DNA from: CATQHS01 sp963422655
GTDB taxonomy: Bacteria; Actinomycetota; Acidimicrobiia; Acidimicrobiales; Aldehydirespiratoraceae
Assembly (NCBI GenBank): GCA_963422655.1
Contig: OY730440.1
Span: 1,488,001-1,552,000, forward strand
Reading direction: 5' to 3'
DNA: 64,000 bases
Shown one piece after another: positions 7,835 through 17,631 of the stretch. The notes beneath the pieces are model-generated. The model worked only from the letters and a program-made list of their open reading frames with translations, did no database searches and was not told where the DNA came from. The stretch's first letter is position 1. Each line of letters begins with the position of its first letter. Made by a program: the position numbers and the translations under genes.

Positions 7835-9979
7835 ATGGTCGAAGTGCAAACCAGCACCGCTGATGCCGCAGCCGCACGGGATCATTCCAGCACCGCTCAC
7901 CAGGGTCTGGAGGGCACGGTGGGAGGATGGGATCGGACGTGCACCCCGTTCTTCAACCGAGAGCTCTCCTGGCTGGCCTTCAATGCCCGGGTGCTGAGCC
8001 TGGCCGCCGATCCCGAGGTGCCGCTGCTGGAGCAGGCCCGGTTCCTCGCCATCTTCAGCACCAACCTCGACGAGTTCTTCCAAGTCCGGGTGGCCGGCCT
8101 CGACGACCAGGTCGCAGCCGGCATAATCACTCCCAGCCCCGACGGCCGGACCCCTGCTCGTCAGCTCGTCGAGATCCACCAGATCGCAGCTCGGCTCTGC
8201 GCCGAACAGCAGCGAATCTACAAAACCCGGATACTGCCCGCTCTGATCCGTGAGGGCATCCACCTCCTCGACTGGCACGAGCTCACCGACTCCGAGCGCA
8301 CCCTCATGAAAGAGCACTTCGAGCGCAGGGTCTTCCCGGTTCTGACCCCGCTGGCCGTCGACCCCGGCCACCCCTTCCCGTTCATCTCCGACCTCTCGGT
8401 GAACCTGGCCGTGCTGATGCGCGATCCCGACGACGATTCCCGCCGGTTCGCACGGGTCAAGGTGCCCAACCTGCTCGATCGGTGGGTTCGAGTCGGTGAC
8501 AGTACCCGTTTCGTCGCTCTCGAAGACGTGATCGCGGCCCACCTCGACCGGTTGTTCCCTGGCATGGAGCTACTCGAACACCATGTGTTCCGTGTCACTC
8601 GCAACGCCGATCTCACCCTCGAGGAAGAGGTGGCCGACGACCTCCTGGCTGCGGTAGAGATGGAATTGCGCCGCCGCCGGTTCCAGCGGGTGGTGCGACT
8701 CGAGGTGGCCGACACCATGTCCGAAGAGATCGAAGAACGTCTCTGCCGCGAGCTCGACATCGACGGCAACGCTGTCTTCGTGACGCCCGGTCCGGTCGAT
8801 CTGGGTGGGCTGGCCGTCATCGCGGACCTGGATCGCAGCGACCTGCGCTGGCCTGCTTGGCGGGGCATCACCGAACCGGCTCTCAACCCGGGCAACAACG
8901 GAACAGTCGATTTCTTCCGGGTTTTGCGAGCCTCCGACGTGCTGGTACACCACCCTTACTCGTCATTCAGCCGATCAGTGGTGGATCTCATTCACCAGGC
9001 CTCTATCGATCCAGCCGTGCTGGCCGTCAAACTCACGCTCTACCGCACCTCTGGTGACAGTCCCATCGTTGACGCTCTGGTCAACGCGGCCGAACGGGGT
9101 AAGCAGGTGGCAGTGTTGGTGGAGCTGAAGGCCCGATTCGACGAGGCCAGCAACATCGGATGGGCCAAACGGCTGGAGCAGGCCGGCGCCCACGTGGCCT
9201 ACGGGCTCGAGGGCCTGAAGATCCACACCAAGACGGCGATGATCGTGAGAGAGGAGCCGGATGGGATCCGGCGGTACTGCCACATCGGCACCGGTAACTA
9301 CAACCATCGCACCGCTCGTCTGTACGAAGATCTGGGAGTACTCACCGCCGACGCCGAGGTGGGGGCCGAGGTGGCCGAGCTCTTCAACTACCTGACCGGC
9401 TACGGGCGAAACATCGGTTACCAGCAGTTGATCGTGGCGCCCCACCAACTGCGCCGCCGACTGGTCGAGCTCGTGGACACCGAGATCGCCTCGGCCCGGG
9501 GCCGGATCATCATGAAGATGAACAGCATCGTGGACACGGCTATGACCGAAAAGCTCTACGAGGCCTCCCAGGCCGGGGTCGACATAGACCTGATCGTCAG
9601 GGGCGCCTGCTGCCTGCGGCCCGGGGTGAAGGGCCTGTCCGAACGGATTCGGGTCAGGTCGATTGTGGGCCGGTACCTCGAGCACTCCCGTATCTACCAC
9701 TTCGCCAACGGGGACGGGCCCGGCCAAGCCGCCACCTACATAGGATCAGCCGACCTCATGACCCGCAACCTCGACCGGCGGGTGGAGGCGTTGGTGCGAG
9801 TTCGCGACCCGGCGGTGGCGGACCGCCTCGTCGAGGTCGCCGAGATCAACCTGGCTGACGACCGGCTGGCCTGGATTCTCCACGGCGACGGGGTGTGGAC
9901 CCGCTGCTGCGGTGGTCCAGCCGGGGTCGACACCCATACCCGCATTCAGCAGCTCGCCTTGGCCCGGGCTCGCACCTGA
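7835..9979 (+). CDS. ppk1: Polyphosphate kinase
   Basis: A 714-residue PPK1 that makes inorganic polyphosphate from ATP at the membrane. The N-terminal domain begins FFNRELSWLAFNARVL with the conserved STNLDEFFQVR. The two phospholipase-D-like catalytic domains carry the autophosphorylated histidine in LKIHTKTAM (about residue 464) and the second histidine in EHSRIYHF. The nucleotide-binding segment YCHIGTGNYN is intact. Length is typical of the family. The extra 40 residues at the N-terminus are variable in actinobacteria. It is probably cotranscribed with the small hypothetical gene upstream. Confidence 0.95.
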   Translation: MVEVQTSTADAAAARDHSSTAHQGLEGTVGGWDRTCTPFFNRELSWLAFNARVLSLAADPEVPLLEQARFLAIFSTNLDEFFQVRVAGLDDQVAAGIITPSPDGRTPARQLVEIHQIAARLCAEQQRIYKTRILPALIREGIHLLDWHELTDSERTLMKEHFERRVFPVLTPLAVDPGHPFPFISDLSVNLAVLMRDPDDDSRRFARVKVPNLLDRWVRVGDSTRFVALEDVIAAHLDRLFPGMELLEHHVFRVTRNADLTLEEEVADDLLAAVEMELRRRRFQRVVRLEVADTMSEEIEERLCRELDIDGNAVFVTPGPVDLGGLAVIADLDRSDLRWPAWRGITEPALNPGNNGTVDFFRVLRASDVLVHHPYSSFSRSVVDLIHQASIDPAVLAVKLTLYRTSGDSPIVDALVNAAERGKQVAVLVELKARFDEASNIGWAKRLEQAGAHVAYGLEGLKIHTKTAMIVREEPDGIRRYCHIGTGNYNHRTARLYEDLGVLTADAEVGAEVAELFNYLTGYGRNIGYQQLIVAPHQLRRRLVELVDTEIASARGRIIMKMNSIVDTAMTEKLYEASQAGVDIDLIVRGACCLRPGVKGLSERIRVRSIVGRYLEHSRIYHFANGDGPGQAATYIGSADLMTRNLDRRVEALVRVRDPAVADRLVEVAEINLADDRLAWILHGDGVWTRCCGGPAGVDTHTRIQQLALARART

Positions 9980-10046
9980 GTGACCTCAGCTCATCGCGGC
10001 GACAGATCGTTCGTTTCGGACCGGGTTTGCCTCCTACGATGAGCGT

Positions 10047-11627
10047 GTGAGCGTCGAAGATCGGGGCCCGCTCGGTTGGGCCCGGATGGGTCCTGAGAGA
10101 TCCGGTCGCGGCGTCGGTCCCTTCGTACGGCTGGCTCGGGTGCATGCCGTCGCCACCGGCACCGACGCTGTCGTCGCCGCCGCGCTGGCCGGGTCGATCT
10201 TCTTCTCGATCAGCCCGGATGCGGCCCGCTGGCGAGTGGCGCTCTACCTGGGGCTGACGATGGCTCCCTTTGCCGTGGTCACACCCTTGATCGGGCCCGC
10301 AATCGACCGGATGCCGGGGGGCCGGCGGGCCATGATCTTCGTCACCACTCTCGGTCGCTGCGTGGTGGCGCTCTTGCTCGTGCGTCACATCGACACTCTG
10401 TGGCTGTTTCCCGAGGCTTTCGCCCTTCTGGTGCTCCAGAAGGGCTACGCGGTGGCCAAGAGCGCTGTGGTTCCTCGCTATGTCGTCAACGAGGCCGATC
10501 TGGTAGAAGCCAACAGCCGGCTGGCCTTGGTGAGTGCATTGACTAGCGTCATCGGGTTTTCGATGGGAGGCCTTCTCGTCTGGGTCGCCAATCCGGCCTG
10601 GGCGGCCGGACTGGCGGCCGGAGGCTACGGCTGCGCCGTCGTCGGGGGCTTCCGACTGCCCCGGGTGCCGGTAGCGCCCAGACCTACCACCACCCAGGAG
10701 CGCATCGAGCTCCGAGGCGCTGCCATCGTGTTGGCCGGCTCGGCCATGGCCATGCTCCGCAGCGTGGTCGGCTTCGTCACCTTCTTGTTGCTGTTCGATT
10801 TCCGGGGGGGCGAGGAAGGTCTCGACGTTGCCGCCGAGGGCGCTGCCGTCGGGGGGGCGGCCGCCACGGTGCGAGGTATCGACATCACTGGCGATCCCGG
10901 ATCTCCGAGTTGGCACTTCGGGGTCGTGGGGGTAGCGGCCGGTGCCGGAGTGGGCTTGGGCGCCCTCGTGGCGCCGCGATTGCGTCAGCGCTACAGCGAA
11001 GAGTCGATCCTGCTCGGGGCTCTGGCTGTGGGCGGCCTGTCGGCATTGCTGGGAGCGTTGTCGGAAGGTCTGGCCGGGGCAGTGCTGCTCTCTCTGGGTG
11101 TCGCCATCAGCGCCGCCGCGGGCAAGCTCGCCTTCGATTCTCTGGTACAGCGAGATGCGCCCGACGTAAATCACGGTCGCTCTTTTTCCCGGTTCGAGGC
11201 TCGTTTCCAGATCGCTTGGGTAATCGGCGCCTTCGCTCCCACCGTCATCCCCATCCCGGCCCGGATCGGCTCGCTGCTGGCCGCCCTGGCCTTGGGATTC
11301 GCGCTCTTCTCCTATGTCCTGGGTCGTACTGGACGGCGGCGGCGGGCCCGGTCCCTTGCTGCGGCAGTCCCCGAACCGGTGGCCTCCGATGACGATTGGA
11401 CGGACGAAATGCTCCAGGCCGAGCCATCGCCAACCTCGACCGACACGACCGGGCTGGCCCTCATGGCGGGGGACGATCCGGGTTCAGAGGTGTTGTCGGG
11501 GGCCGCCGCCGATCCGTTGGATCACCTGGATCGAGGCCCGCCGTGGTGGGCCGACCCGCCGGTCCCGCTGGTATCGACGGTCGAGGGCGTGGAAATCGAC
11601 GACGAATCGACCTCCCGAGATCCTTGA
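10047..11627 (+). CDS. MFS-type membrane transporter
   Basis: A 526-residue protein with about ten to twelve hydrophobic segments and the major-facilitator loop PLIGPAIDRMPGGRR between helices 2 and 3. A long hydrophilic C-terminal tail of roughly 100 residues is rich in Asp and Pro. An unusual spacer (GGEEGLDVAAEGAAVGGAAATVRGIDITGD is its approximate zone, residues 250-290) lies between the two halves. The start is GTG at 10047. Substrate unknown; drug or metabolite export is the usual guess. No functional partner is visible next to it. Confidence 0.75.
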   Translation: MSVEDRGPLGWARMGPERSGRGVGPFVRLARVHAVATGTDAVVAAALAGSIFFSISPDAARWRVALYLGLTMAPFAVVTPLIGPAIDRMPGGRRAMIFVTTLGRCVVALLLVRHIDTLWLFPEAFALLVLQKGYAVAKSAVVPRYVVNEADLVEANSRLALVSALTSVIGFSMGGLLVWVANPAWAAGLAAGGYGCAVVGGFRLPRVPVAPRPTTTQERIELRGAAIVLAGSAMAMLRSVVGFVTFLLLFDFRGGEEGLDVAAEGAAVGGAAATVRGIDITGDPGSPSWHFGVVGVAAGAGVGLGALVAPRLRQRYSEESILLGALAVGGLSALLGALSEGLAGAVLLSLGVAISAAAGKLAFDSLVQRDAPDVNHGRSFSRFEARFQIAWVIGAFAPTVIPIPARIGSLLAALALGFALFSYVLGRTGRRRRARSLAAAVPEPVASDDDWTDEMLQAEPSPTSTDTTGLALMAGDDPGSEVLSGAAADPLDHLDRGPPWWADPPVPLVSTVEGVEIDDESTSRDP

Positions 11628-11706
11628 TCGCCTTCGCCGGGATCGGGCCAGGATCCGGTGCCGAACCCCTGAGCGTCCCGAAACGGGTCCGGGTGTGTCC
11701 AGCCCT

Positions 11707-12894
11707 TCAGGCGGGGAGGTCGATACGGGCCAGCCACAGCCCGGCCGCGTCGACCTCAGCCGGTGTGGGCAGGTGGGCCGGGTCGTCGAAGAGCCGGGTC
11801 AATCCGTCGGGTCCGGCTCTTTGCACCACGCCGGACGCGAAGGCTGCACCCCGGTTGTACTGGCCGCGATCGAGCTCCATGCCGAGGACCCGTTCCACGA
11901 AACGATCAGAGGGGCCGGCCTGGGCTCGGTGGCGCCGTAAAGCTTCGGTGAGACGGCCATAGGAACCGATCAGGGGGGCGCCGATGCTGTCCATCATGTG
12001 ATCGACGTAGCCGGTAATAGCCGCGACGAGGGCGGTCAGCTCGGGTTGCAGTCGCTCCTGGGCCGGCGAACGAACCGCCCCCAAGATGATGTCGGGGTCG
12101 CCGAGCTCGGCTTGGATCTCGGCCAATGCTTCGGGTCCGGCGGACATGTCGAAGCGACCGAGCCGATCTTCGATATTGTGGATTGCGGTCTCGAATCCGG
12201 CGGCATGGCGGTACAGCAGGTCTTCGAGCCGGTTCCGCACATGATCCACGCCGAACACGGCGTGGTAAACGGTTTCTCGAAGGCAGACCCACAGGCGGAG
12301 GTCATCGCGATCGAGCGACCAGTCCGAGCCGATCTCGTCGATGTTGCGGAGGCATAACAGGACGGGTTCGTCGACGGGCCGGGGAACGGGCAACTCGTAA
12401 CCGCCCAGAGCCCGTTTGGCCAGTTGGCCCACCATCGACCCGGTGCTCAGAACCATCATCATCGGCCCCATCATCTGGGTCAAACTGGCCAGCATGGCTC
12501 CCATTGGGTTGTCGGGGTCATCGTCGGCGGGTGATTCCAGCCCAGCCGAGATCGACACACCCAAGGCAGCAAAAAGGTTGCCGTAGTCGTTCAGGGTGCG
12601 GTCCGACCACCCGGAACGGTTGACCGTCTCCACACTCAGCGGCCTTCCCCGGGTTACCGCCAAGCCGGTGGCGTCGGTCACCTGTAACTCGGCTACCCGC
12701 AGGAGCTGCTCCATAGCGATCCGGTCGGTGGGGTCGATATTGGGTTCGGACACACCGCCGGTGGCAATGCTGCGGGCCATCTGGCGAGCTTGGTCGGTGC
12801 CGGACCCGCTCACGCCGCCGATGATCTTCAGAAGCTCGCCGATGAAGGGGACGGCCTCGAATGGGTTGTTCCCGGTCGGATCGTCGTCGCCCAT
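11707..12894 (-). CDS. DUF2342 zincin-like protein (putative hydrolase family)
   Basis: A 395-residue protein of the actinobacterial DUF2342 family, sometimes annotated as zinc-dependent metalloprotease or F420-biosynthesis associated. The N-terminal region is FEAVPFIGELLKIIGG. The centre holds helical segments and MMGPMMMVLSTGSMVGQLAKRALGGYELP. The zincin-like motif reads LRETVYHAVF, so HExxH is not complete, as in many members. I took the ATG at 12894; the open frame continues upstream over the divergent gene, but that part is not family-like. Its physiological role is unknown. Confidence 0.75.
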   Translation of the reverse strand: MGDDDPTGNNPFEAVPFIGELLKIIGGVSGSGTDQARQMARSIATGGVSEPNIDPTDRIAMEQLLRVAELQVTDATGLAVTRGRPLSVETVNRSGWSDRTLNDYGNLFAALGVSISAGLESPADDDPDNPMGAMLASLTQMMGPMMMVLSTGSMVGQLAKRALGGYELPVPRPVDEPVLLCLRNIDEIGSDWSLDRDDLRLWVCLRETVYHAVFGVDHVRNRLEDLLYRHAAGFETAIHNIEDRLGRFDMSAGPEALAEIQAELGDPDIILGAVRSPAQERLQPELTALVAAITGYVDHMMDSIGAPLIGSYGRLTEALRRHRAQAGPSDRFVERVLGMELDRGQYNRGAAFASGVVQRAGPDGLTRLFDDPAHLPTPAEVDAAGLWLARIDLPA

Positions 12895-12972
12895 GAGGGC
12901 ATCGTAGAAGAGTAGCTCTAGGATTGCTCGAGCCCGCGGTCGACGGCTGCGGTTCTGCCGGGAAGGAAGCTG

Positions 12973-14013
12973 ATGGGGGTGGTAGTCACCGGCGCAGCCG
13001 GCGCCATCGGGCGGCGGGTCGTGGCCGCCTTGGCCCAGGATCACCCCGGCCGCGAGATCGTCGCTGTCGACAGGGTCGATCCTGCCCCGGTGCCGACAGG
13101 CGTGGCGTCCAAGCAGGTCGACTTGGCTGTCAGCGACTTGGCCACACTGTTCGCCGGTGCTGATTGCGTGGTGCACCTCGCTTCGCCGATGAGCGCCAAC
13201 TCGGGCGACCCAGCCGAGGCCGATCTCGAGATCGCTCTGCTGCACCGGGTGCTCGGCGGGTTGACCGCCAGTGGTGTGGGCCATCTTGTGCTCATGTCCT
13301 CGGCGATGGTGTACGGCGCTCGGGTGGGTAACCCGGTGCCGCTCACCGAGGATGCGCCCGCTCGTCCCGACCCCGACTTCGCTTGGGCGGTGCAACGGCA
13401 CCGGATCGAGCAGTTGGCGTCGGAGTGGGCGAGCGACCCGGGCCGGTCGGTTTCCTTGTTGCGACCGACGGCGGTGGTGGCCGAGGGTCACCTGGGTCAG
13501 CTTGCCCGCACTCTGCACGCGGCCCGGGCCGGGATCAGGGCCGACGGCGATCCTCCGGTGCAGTACCTTCACACCGACGATCTCGCTGCTGCTGTTTCGG
13601 CGGTGGTCGGAGCCCGCTATCACGGTCCCCTCAATGTCGCTCCCGACGGTTGGATACCGCCCGACGCGCTGGCCGGCCTGGAGGGTCCCCGGCCCCGCCT
13701 TCGGGTGCCGGCGTCGGTGGCTCGAACGGTGAGCGCTCTGCGCTGGCAGGCGGGGCTGGCTCCCACCCCGCCTGGTGTGGTGGCTTACACGACTTCTTCG
13801 TGGGTGGTGTCCAACGACCGGTTGCGGGGTCTGGGCTGGAAGGCTGCTTATACCAACGAGGAGGCGTGGGTGGTATCTCATGACCCCGGACCTATCGAGC
13901 GGCTACCGGCCCGGCACCGTCAGAGGCTGTTGCTGGGCGGGGCTGCCGCTGCGGTCTTGGGTGTTCTGGGACTTGTCGCCCGCTTGGTCATGGGAGCCAA
14001 GCGGAACCGGTAG
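12973..14013 (+). CDS. Extended short-chain dehydrogenase / epimerase-like protein with altered active site
   Basis: A 346-residue extended SDR with the NAD-binding GAAGAIGRR loop (residues 7-15), VDLAVSDLATL, and HLASPMS. The catalytic serine is present in LMSSAMVYG. The YxxxK pair is replaced: at the expected site the sequence is WAVQR (Trp138, Arg142). A C-terminal hydrophobic helix (LLLGGAAAAVLGVLGLVARLV) suggests a membrane anchor. Divergent from the DUF2342 gene, with 78 bases between starts. It may bind NAD(P) without classical SDR catalysis. Confidence 0.75.
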   Translation: MGVVVTGAAGAIGRRVVAALAQDHPGREIVAVDRVDPAPVPTGVASKQVDLAVSDLATLFAGADCVVHLASPMSANSGDPAEADLEIALLHRVLGGLTASGVGHLVLMSSAMVYGARVGNPVPLTEDAPARPDPDFAWAVQRHRIEQLASEWASDPGRSVSLLRPTAVVAEGHLGQLARTLHAARAGIRADGDPPVQYLHTDDLAAAVSAVVGARYHGPLNVAPDGWIPPDALAGLEGPRPRLRVPASVARTVSALRWQAGLAPTPPGVVAYTTSSWVVSNDRLRGLGWKAAYTNEEAWVVSHDPGPIERLPARHRQRLLLGGAAAAVLGVLGLVARLVMGAKRNR

Positions 14014-14016
14014 CGC

Positions 14017-14046
14017 CCGGTCGTACCGGCTGGTGGTGACGACCGG
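14017..14046 (+). terminator. Possible hairpin terminator after the SDR gene
   Basis: CCGGTCGT and ACGACCGG form a perfect 8-bp stem with a 14-base loop, starting three bases after the SDR stop codon. No U-run follows, as is usual in high-G+C actinobacteria, so this is suggestive only. The remaining gap up to the OsmC gene (about 200 bases) holds no gene I can support. Confidence 0.35.
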
Positions 14047-14242
14047 TGACGTTTCTTGCGCACCCCGGATGCGACGGGTCTGCGAATGTTGAGTGAACTG
14101 GTCGGTTTTAGGCGGAGACGGTCCTACACTGCCCGGCTCGACGCCTCGGCGTTTGGTCGCCTTGGGGGCGCCTGCCATCTCGATCTCGCAATCACCACCG
14201 CAATCACCGCAATACATAATCAACAAGGAGGTATCCACCACA

Positions 14243-14809
14243 ATGACCACCGCCATCGCCACCGCATCTGCCGACAACGGGGTGAACGTCGAGGCCCTGC
14301 TGAACGCTCGCCAGGCTCTCAGCGAGGCGCCCGAAGCGGCTCAGTTCACTTGGAAAGCCAGCAACGAATGGCTCGACGGCACCCACAGCCGCTCCACCGT
14401 CGAGAGCTATTTCGGGCTCGGGGCCGAGCACGACCATCTCTCGACCTTCACCTTCGAGGCTGATCACCCCGTCGTGTTCGGGGCCGAGGACAACGCCGCC
14501 ACCCCCGTCGAGCTCGTGCTGGTGGGCTTGGCCAGTTGCCTCACCGCCGGAGTAGCGGCCGTGGCCCAGAACCGTGACATCCAGCTTCGCTCGGTCCGGG
14601 CGACCCTCGAGGGCAACATGGACATCCTGGGCATCCTCGGCGGCGACCCGGACGTGCGCAACGGGTTCAACGGTGTCAAGGTCTCCTATGACATCGACGC
14701 CGACGCCACCTCAGAAGAGATCCGGGCCTTGGTGGCCCAGTCCCAGAAGCGGTCGGCTGTGTACGACATCATCACCAACCCCACCAACGTGACCGTCGAG
14801 GTCGACTGA
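14243..14809 (+). CDS. OsmC-family protein
   Basis: A 188-residue OsmC/Ohr-fold protein. The central helix carries the redox cysteine in LVGLASCLTAGVAAVA. The second peroxidatic cysteine typical of OsmC and Ohr is absent: the C-terminal segment reads RSAVYDIITNPTNV. Members detoxify organic hydroperoxides with thiol reductants, but single-cysteine forms are poorly characterised. The strong AAGGAGG ten bases before the ATG at 14243 fixes the start and excludes an upstream in-frame ATG. It lies 20 bases before a flavoprotein gene and near catalase/oxyR, consistent with a redox-stress role. Confidence 0.85.
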   Translation: MTTAIATASADNGVNVEALLNARQALSEAPEAAQFTWKASNEWLDGTHSRSTVESYFGLGAEHDHLSTFTFEADHPVVFGAEDNAATPVELVLVGLASCLTAGVAAVAQNRDIQLRSVRATLEGNMDILGILGGDPDVRNGFNGVKVSYDIDADATSEEIRALVAQSQKRSAVYDIITNPTNVTVEVD

Positions 14810-14829
14810 ACCCCGTTCATGACGGTTCC

Positions 14830-16122
14830 ATGAAGACGACGACGGCCGTCATCGGAGCCGGACACTCCGGCTTGGCCGTGAGCCGGCTCCTCACCGAAAG
14901 ATCGATCGATCATGTCGTGATCGAGCGTGGTGAGGTGGCCAACTCTTGGAGAGTTCAGCGTTGGGACTCGCTGCGGCTGCTCACCCCCAACTGGCAGAGC
15001 CGGCTGCCGGGCTATCGCTACGGTGGCGACGACCCCGACGGCTACATGTCGATGCCGGAGGTTATCGAGCTCATGTCGGGCTACGCCCGGCTCGTCGATG
15101 CGCCGGTGATAACCGGCACCGAGGTCACCTCGGTGCGTTCTACCGGGTCCGGCTATCTGGTCGACACCAGCCGGGGCCGCTGGGAATGCGAAACCGTGGT
15201 GCTGGCCACGGGCGGATTCAACCTGGCCAAGGTGCCGGCGCTGGGCGATTCACCACCCCCGTCGGTTAGGACCCTCAGCGCCTTCGAATACCGCAATCCT
15301 GCCGGTCTGGCCCCCGGTGAGGTGCTGGTGGTGGGCGCTTCGGCCACCGGCGTGCAGATAGCCGATGAGGTCCACCGGTCTGGACGTTCTGTCACCATGG
15401 CCGTAGGCGAGCACGTGCGCATGCCCCGTCTGTACCGGGGCCGCGACATCTTGTGGTGGATGGAACGCTCGGGCCTGCTCGACGAGCGCTACGACGAAGT
15501 CGACGACATAGTGCGGGTGCGCGCCACCCCGTCACCGCAACTGGCAGGAACCCCCGAACGAGCCACGCTCGATCTCAATGCTCTCACCGACCGGGGGGTG
15601 CGACTGGTGGGTCGACTCTCTGCCCTCAGGGACGGCGAGGTGCTGTTGTCGGGGTCGCTGGCCAACAAGTGCGAGCGGGCCGACCTCAAGATGGGCCGGC
15701 TCCTCGCCACCTTCGACCATTGGGCGGCCGAGCAACGTGTCGACGACGTGGGTTCACCCGAGCGGTTCGCGCCCACCAGGGTGGAGCCGTCGCCGCCGCT
15801 CAGACTGGATCTGGCTCGAGGCGAGACCCGTACCATCATCTGGGCCACCGGGTTCAAGCCCGACTATTCGTGGCTCGACGTACCAGTGCTCGACCGCAAA
15901 GGCCGGATTCGTCACGACGGCGGCGTCGTCACCGAGTCCCCCGGCTTGTACGTGATCGGGTTGAACTTCCTGCGTCGGCGCAAGTCGAGCTTCATCCACG
16001 GCGCCGACGACGACGCCCGGGACCTGGTCTCGCATTTGGCCTCCCACCTCGACTCCCTGGCTCTGGTCCGGCCCCGGTCAGATCACTCCCGCAGCGCTTT
16101 CGTCGCAGCCCGAACCCGCTGA
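14830..16122 (+). CDS. FAD-dependent, NAD(P)-binding monooxygenase-like flavoprotein
   Basis: A 430-residue protein with two Rossmann motifs: GAGHSG near the N-terminus for FAD and VGASATG (about residue 175) for NADPH. The segment NSWRVQRWDSLRLLTPNWQ is typical of flavin-containing monooxygenases such as indole-pyruvate or Baeyer-Villiger type relatives. The C-terminal IIWATGFKPDYSW motif is also FMO-like. It is likely translated with the OsmC gene 20 bases upstream. The 3' end overlaps the catalase gene by 40 bases, tail to tail. Substrate unknown. Confidence 0.8.
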   Translation: MKTTTAVIGAGHSGLAVSRLLTERSIDHVVIERGEVANSWRVQRWDSLRLLTPNWQSRLPGYRYGGDDPDGYMSMPEVIELMSGYARLVDAPVITGTEVTSVRSTGSGYLVDTSRGRWECETVVLATGGFNLAKVPALGDSPPPSVRTLSAFEYRNPAGLAPGEVLVVGASATGVQIADEVHRSGRSVTMAVGEHVRMPRLYRGRDILWWMERSGLLDERYDEVDDIVRVRATPSPQLAGTPERATLDLNALTDRGVRLVGRLSALRDGEVLLSGSLANKCERADLKMGRLLATFDHWAAEQRVDDVGSPERFAPTRVEPSPPLRLDLARGETRTIIWATGFKPDYSWLDVPVLDRKGRIRHDGGVVTESPGLYVIGLNFLRRRKSSFIHGADDDARDLVSHLASHLDSLALVRPRSDHSRSAFVAARTR

Positions 16123-17573
16123 CCGTAGTCAGCGTCGGCCCGGCGGAAGTGCTCGATGGAGCGTTGCACGATGCCGTCACCGATCTCGCTGCGCTGAACC
16201 TGGGCCAGTGACCCGGCTATGGCATCGATCAGGCGGTCCTTCTCCCCCTCGGACATGAGCCGGTACAGGTCACCGGCCTGGGTGAAGTCGTCCACGGCGC
16301 GGATCTCGGCTCCATAGGAACCGGACAGGCCGCCCGTGCCGATCCCGGCGTAGGGGGCGTCGTCGCTCTGGGCCGGCCCGGCGAAGCTGTTGGGCTCGTA
16401 GTTGACCGATCGGCCTCCGTTGTCGTAGAAGTTCATGGCTCCGTCGCGGCCGTAGTTCTGGCCGTGGCCGAATGGGCATCCCCGAGGGCTGTTCACCGGT
16501 AGGCGAGTGTGGTTGACCCCCAATCGGTAACGGTGGGCGTCGCCGTAGGCGAACAGCCGGGCTTGGAGCATCTTGTCGGGGCTGGGCCCCACTCCCGGCA
16601 CCATGTGACCGGGATCGAAAGCAGCCTGCTCCACATCGGCGAAGTAATTGTCGGGGGTCCGGTGAAGCGTCATCCGACCCACCTCGATCAGCGGGTAGTC
16701 GCGGTGGGGCCACACCTTGGTCAGGTCGAACGGGTTGATCCGGTAGCCGGCGGCGTCGGCCTCGGGCATCACCTGCACCTTCAGAGTCCATGAAGGGTAA
16801 TGGCTCCGCTCGATGGCCTCATAGAGGTCCAGTTGGTGATGCTCGGGGTTCTCGCCGGCCACTTGGACCGCTTCGGCTGCGGTGTGGCACAAGATGCCCT
16901 GATCGGACTTGAAGTGGAACTTCACCCAGAAACGTTCTCCGGCGGTGTTGACCCATTGAAAGGTGTGTGAGCCGTAGCCGTTCATATGCCGCAAGCTGGC
17001 CGGCAGGCCTCGATCCCCGAACAGCCACGTGAACTGATGGGTGGCCTCGGGCGAGTGGGAGAAGAAGTCCCACACATTATCGGCTTCTTGGCGGTTGGTG
17101 TGGGGGTCGTACTTCTGGGAATGGATGAAGTCGGGGAACTTCAACGGGTCCCGGATGAAGAAGATGGGGGTGTTGTTGCCGGTCAGGTCCCAGTTGCCGT
17201 CGGAGGTGTAGAACTTCACCGCGAACCCGCGGGGGTCCCGAACCGCGTCGGGGGCGCCCTTGGAACCGGCCACGGTGGAGAACCGCACGAATACCTCGGT
17301 CGGACGGCCTGGCTCGGCCATCATCTTCATCCGGGTCCATTCGGGGAGTCGGGGGTTGGTGACCACAAAGGTGCCGTAGGCGCCCGACCCCACCGCGTGA
17401 ACGACCCGCTCGGGGATGCGTTCCCGGTTGAACCGGGCCAGCTTCTCTATCAGATGCTGGTCCTGCAACAGCACCGGGCCGTTCGCTCCGGCGGTCTGAG
17501 TGTTCTGGTTGTCGGCAACCGGGGCTCCCGACTCGGTGGTCAAGATGTCGGCGGTGGAGGTGGGTTCGCTCAT
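16083..17573 (-). CDS. katA: Monofunctional heme catalase
   Basis: A 496-residue small-subunit (clade 3) catalase that splits hydrogen peroxide. The distal histidine is in RVVHAVGSGAYG (His59). The conserved NTPIFFIRDPLKFPDFIHSQ region and the proximal heme tyrosine in RLFAYGDAHRYRLG are intact. Shine-Dalgarno AGGAG lies six bases before the ATG. It is divergent from an OxyR gene across 102 bases, a classical arrangement in which OxyR senses peroxide and controls catalase. Confidence 0.95.
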   Translation of the reverse strand: MSEPTSTADILTTESGAPVADNQNTQTAGANGPVLLQDQHLIEKLARFNRERIPERVVHAVGSGAYGTFVVTNPRLPEWTRMKMMAEPGRPTEVFVRFSTVAGSKGAPDAVRDPRGFAVKFYTSDGNWDLTGNNTPIFFIRDPLKFPDFIHSQKYDPHTNRQEADNVWDFFSHSPEATHQFTWLFGDRGLPASLRHMNGYGSHTFQWVNTAGERFWVKFHFKSDQGILCHTAAEAVQVAGENPEHHQLDLYEAIERSHYPSWTLKVQVMPEADAAGYRINPFDLTKVWPHRDYPLIEVGRMTLHRTPDNYFADVEQAAFDPGHMVPGVGPSPDKMLQARLFAYGDAHRYRLGVNHTRLPVNSPRGCPFGHGQNYGRDGAMNFYDNGGRSVNYEPNSFAGPAQSDDAPYAGIGTGGLSGSYGAEIRAVDDFTQAGDLYRLMSEGEKDRLIDAIAGSLAQVQRSEIGDGIVQRSIEHFRRADADYGQRVRAATKALRE

Positions 17574-17631
17574 GTCATTCTCCTGCTGATGGTCGGATGG
17601 GTGACGCTTCGATTCTCGCCTCTCGTCTTTC

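Noticed and set aside
7492..7857. 121-residue antisense alternative to the small hypothetical gene
   Set aside because: It would overlap the ppk start and has a less protein-like sequence than the plus-strand frame, which lies between tatA and ppk in the same direction.
9846..11174. 442-residue open frame on the minus strand over the MFS gene
   Set aside because: Composition is His/Gly/Arg-rich without domains; the plus-strand MFS protein is clearly real.
12895..13881. Upstream extension of the DUF2342 frame
   Set aside because: It covers the divergent SDR gene and is Arg/His-rich; the family start fits the ATG at 12894.
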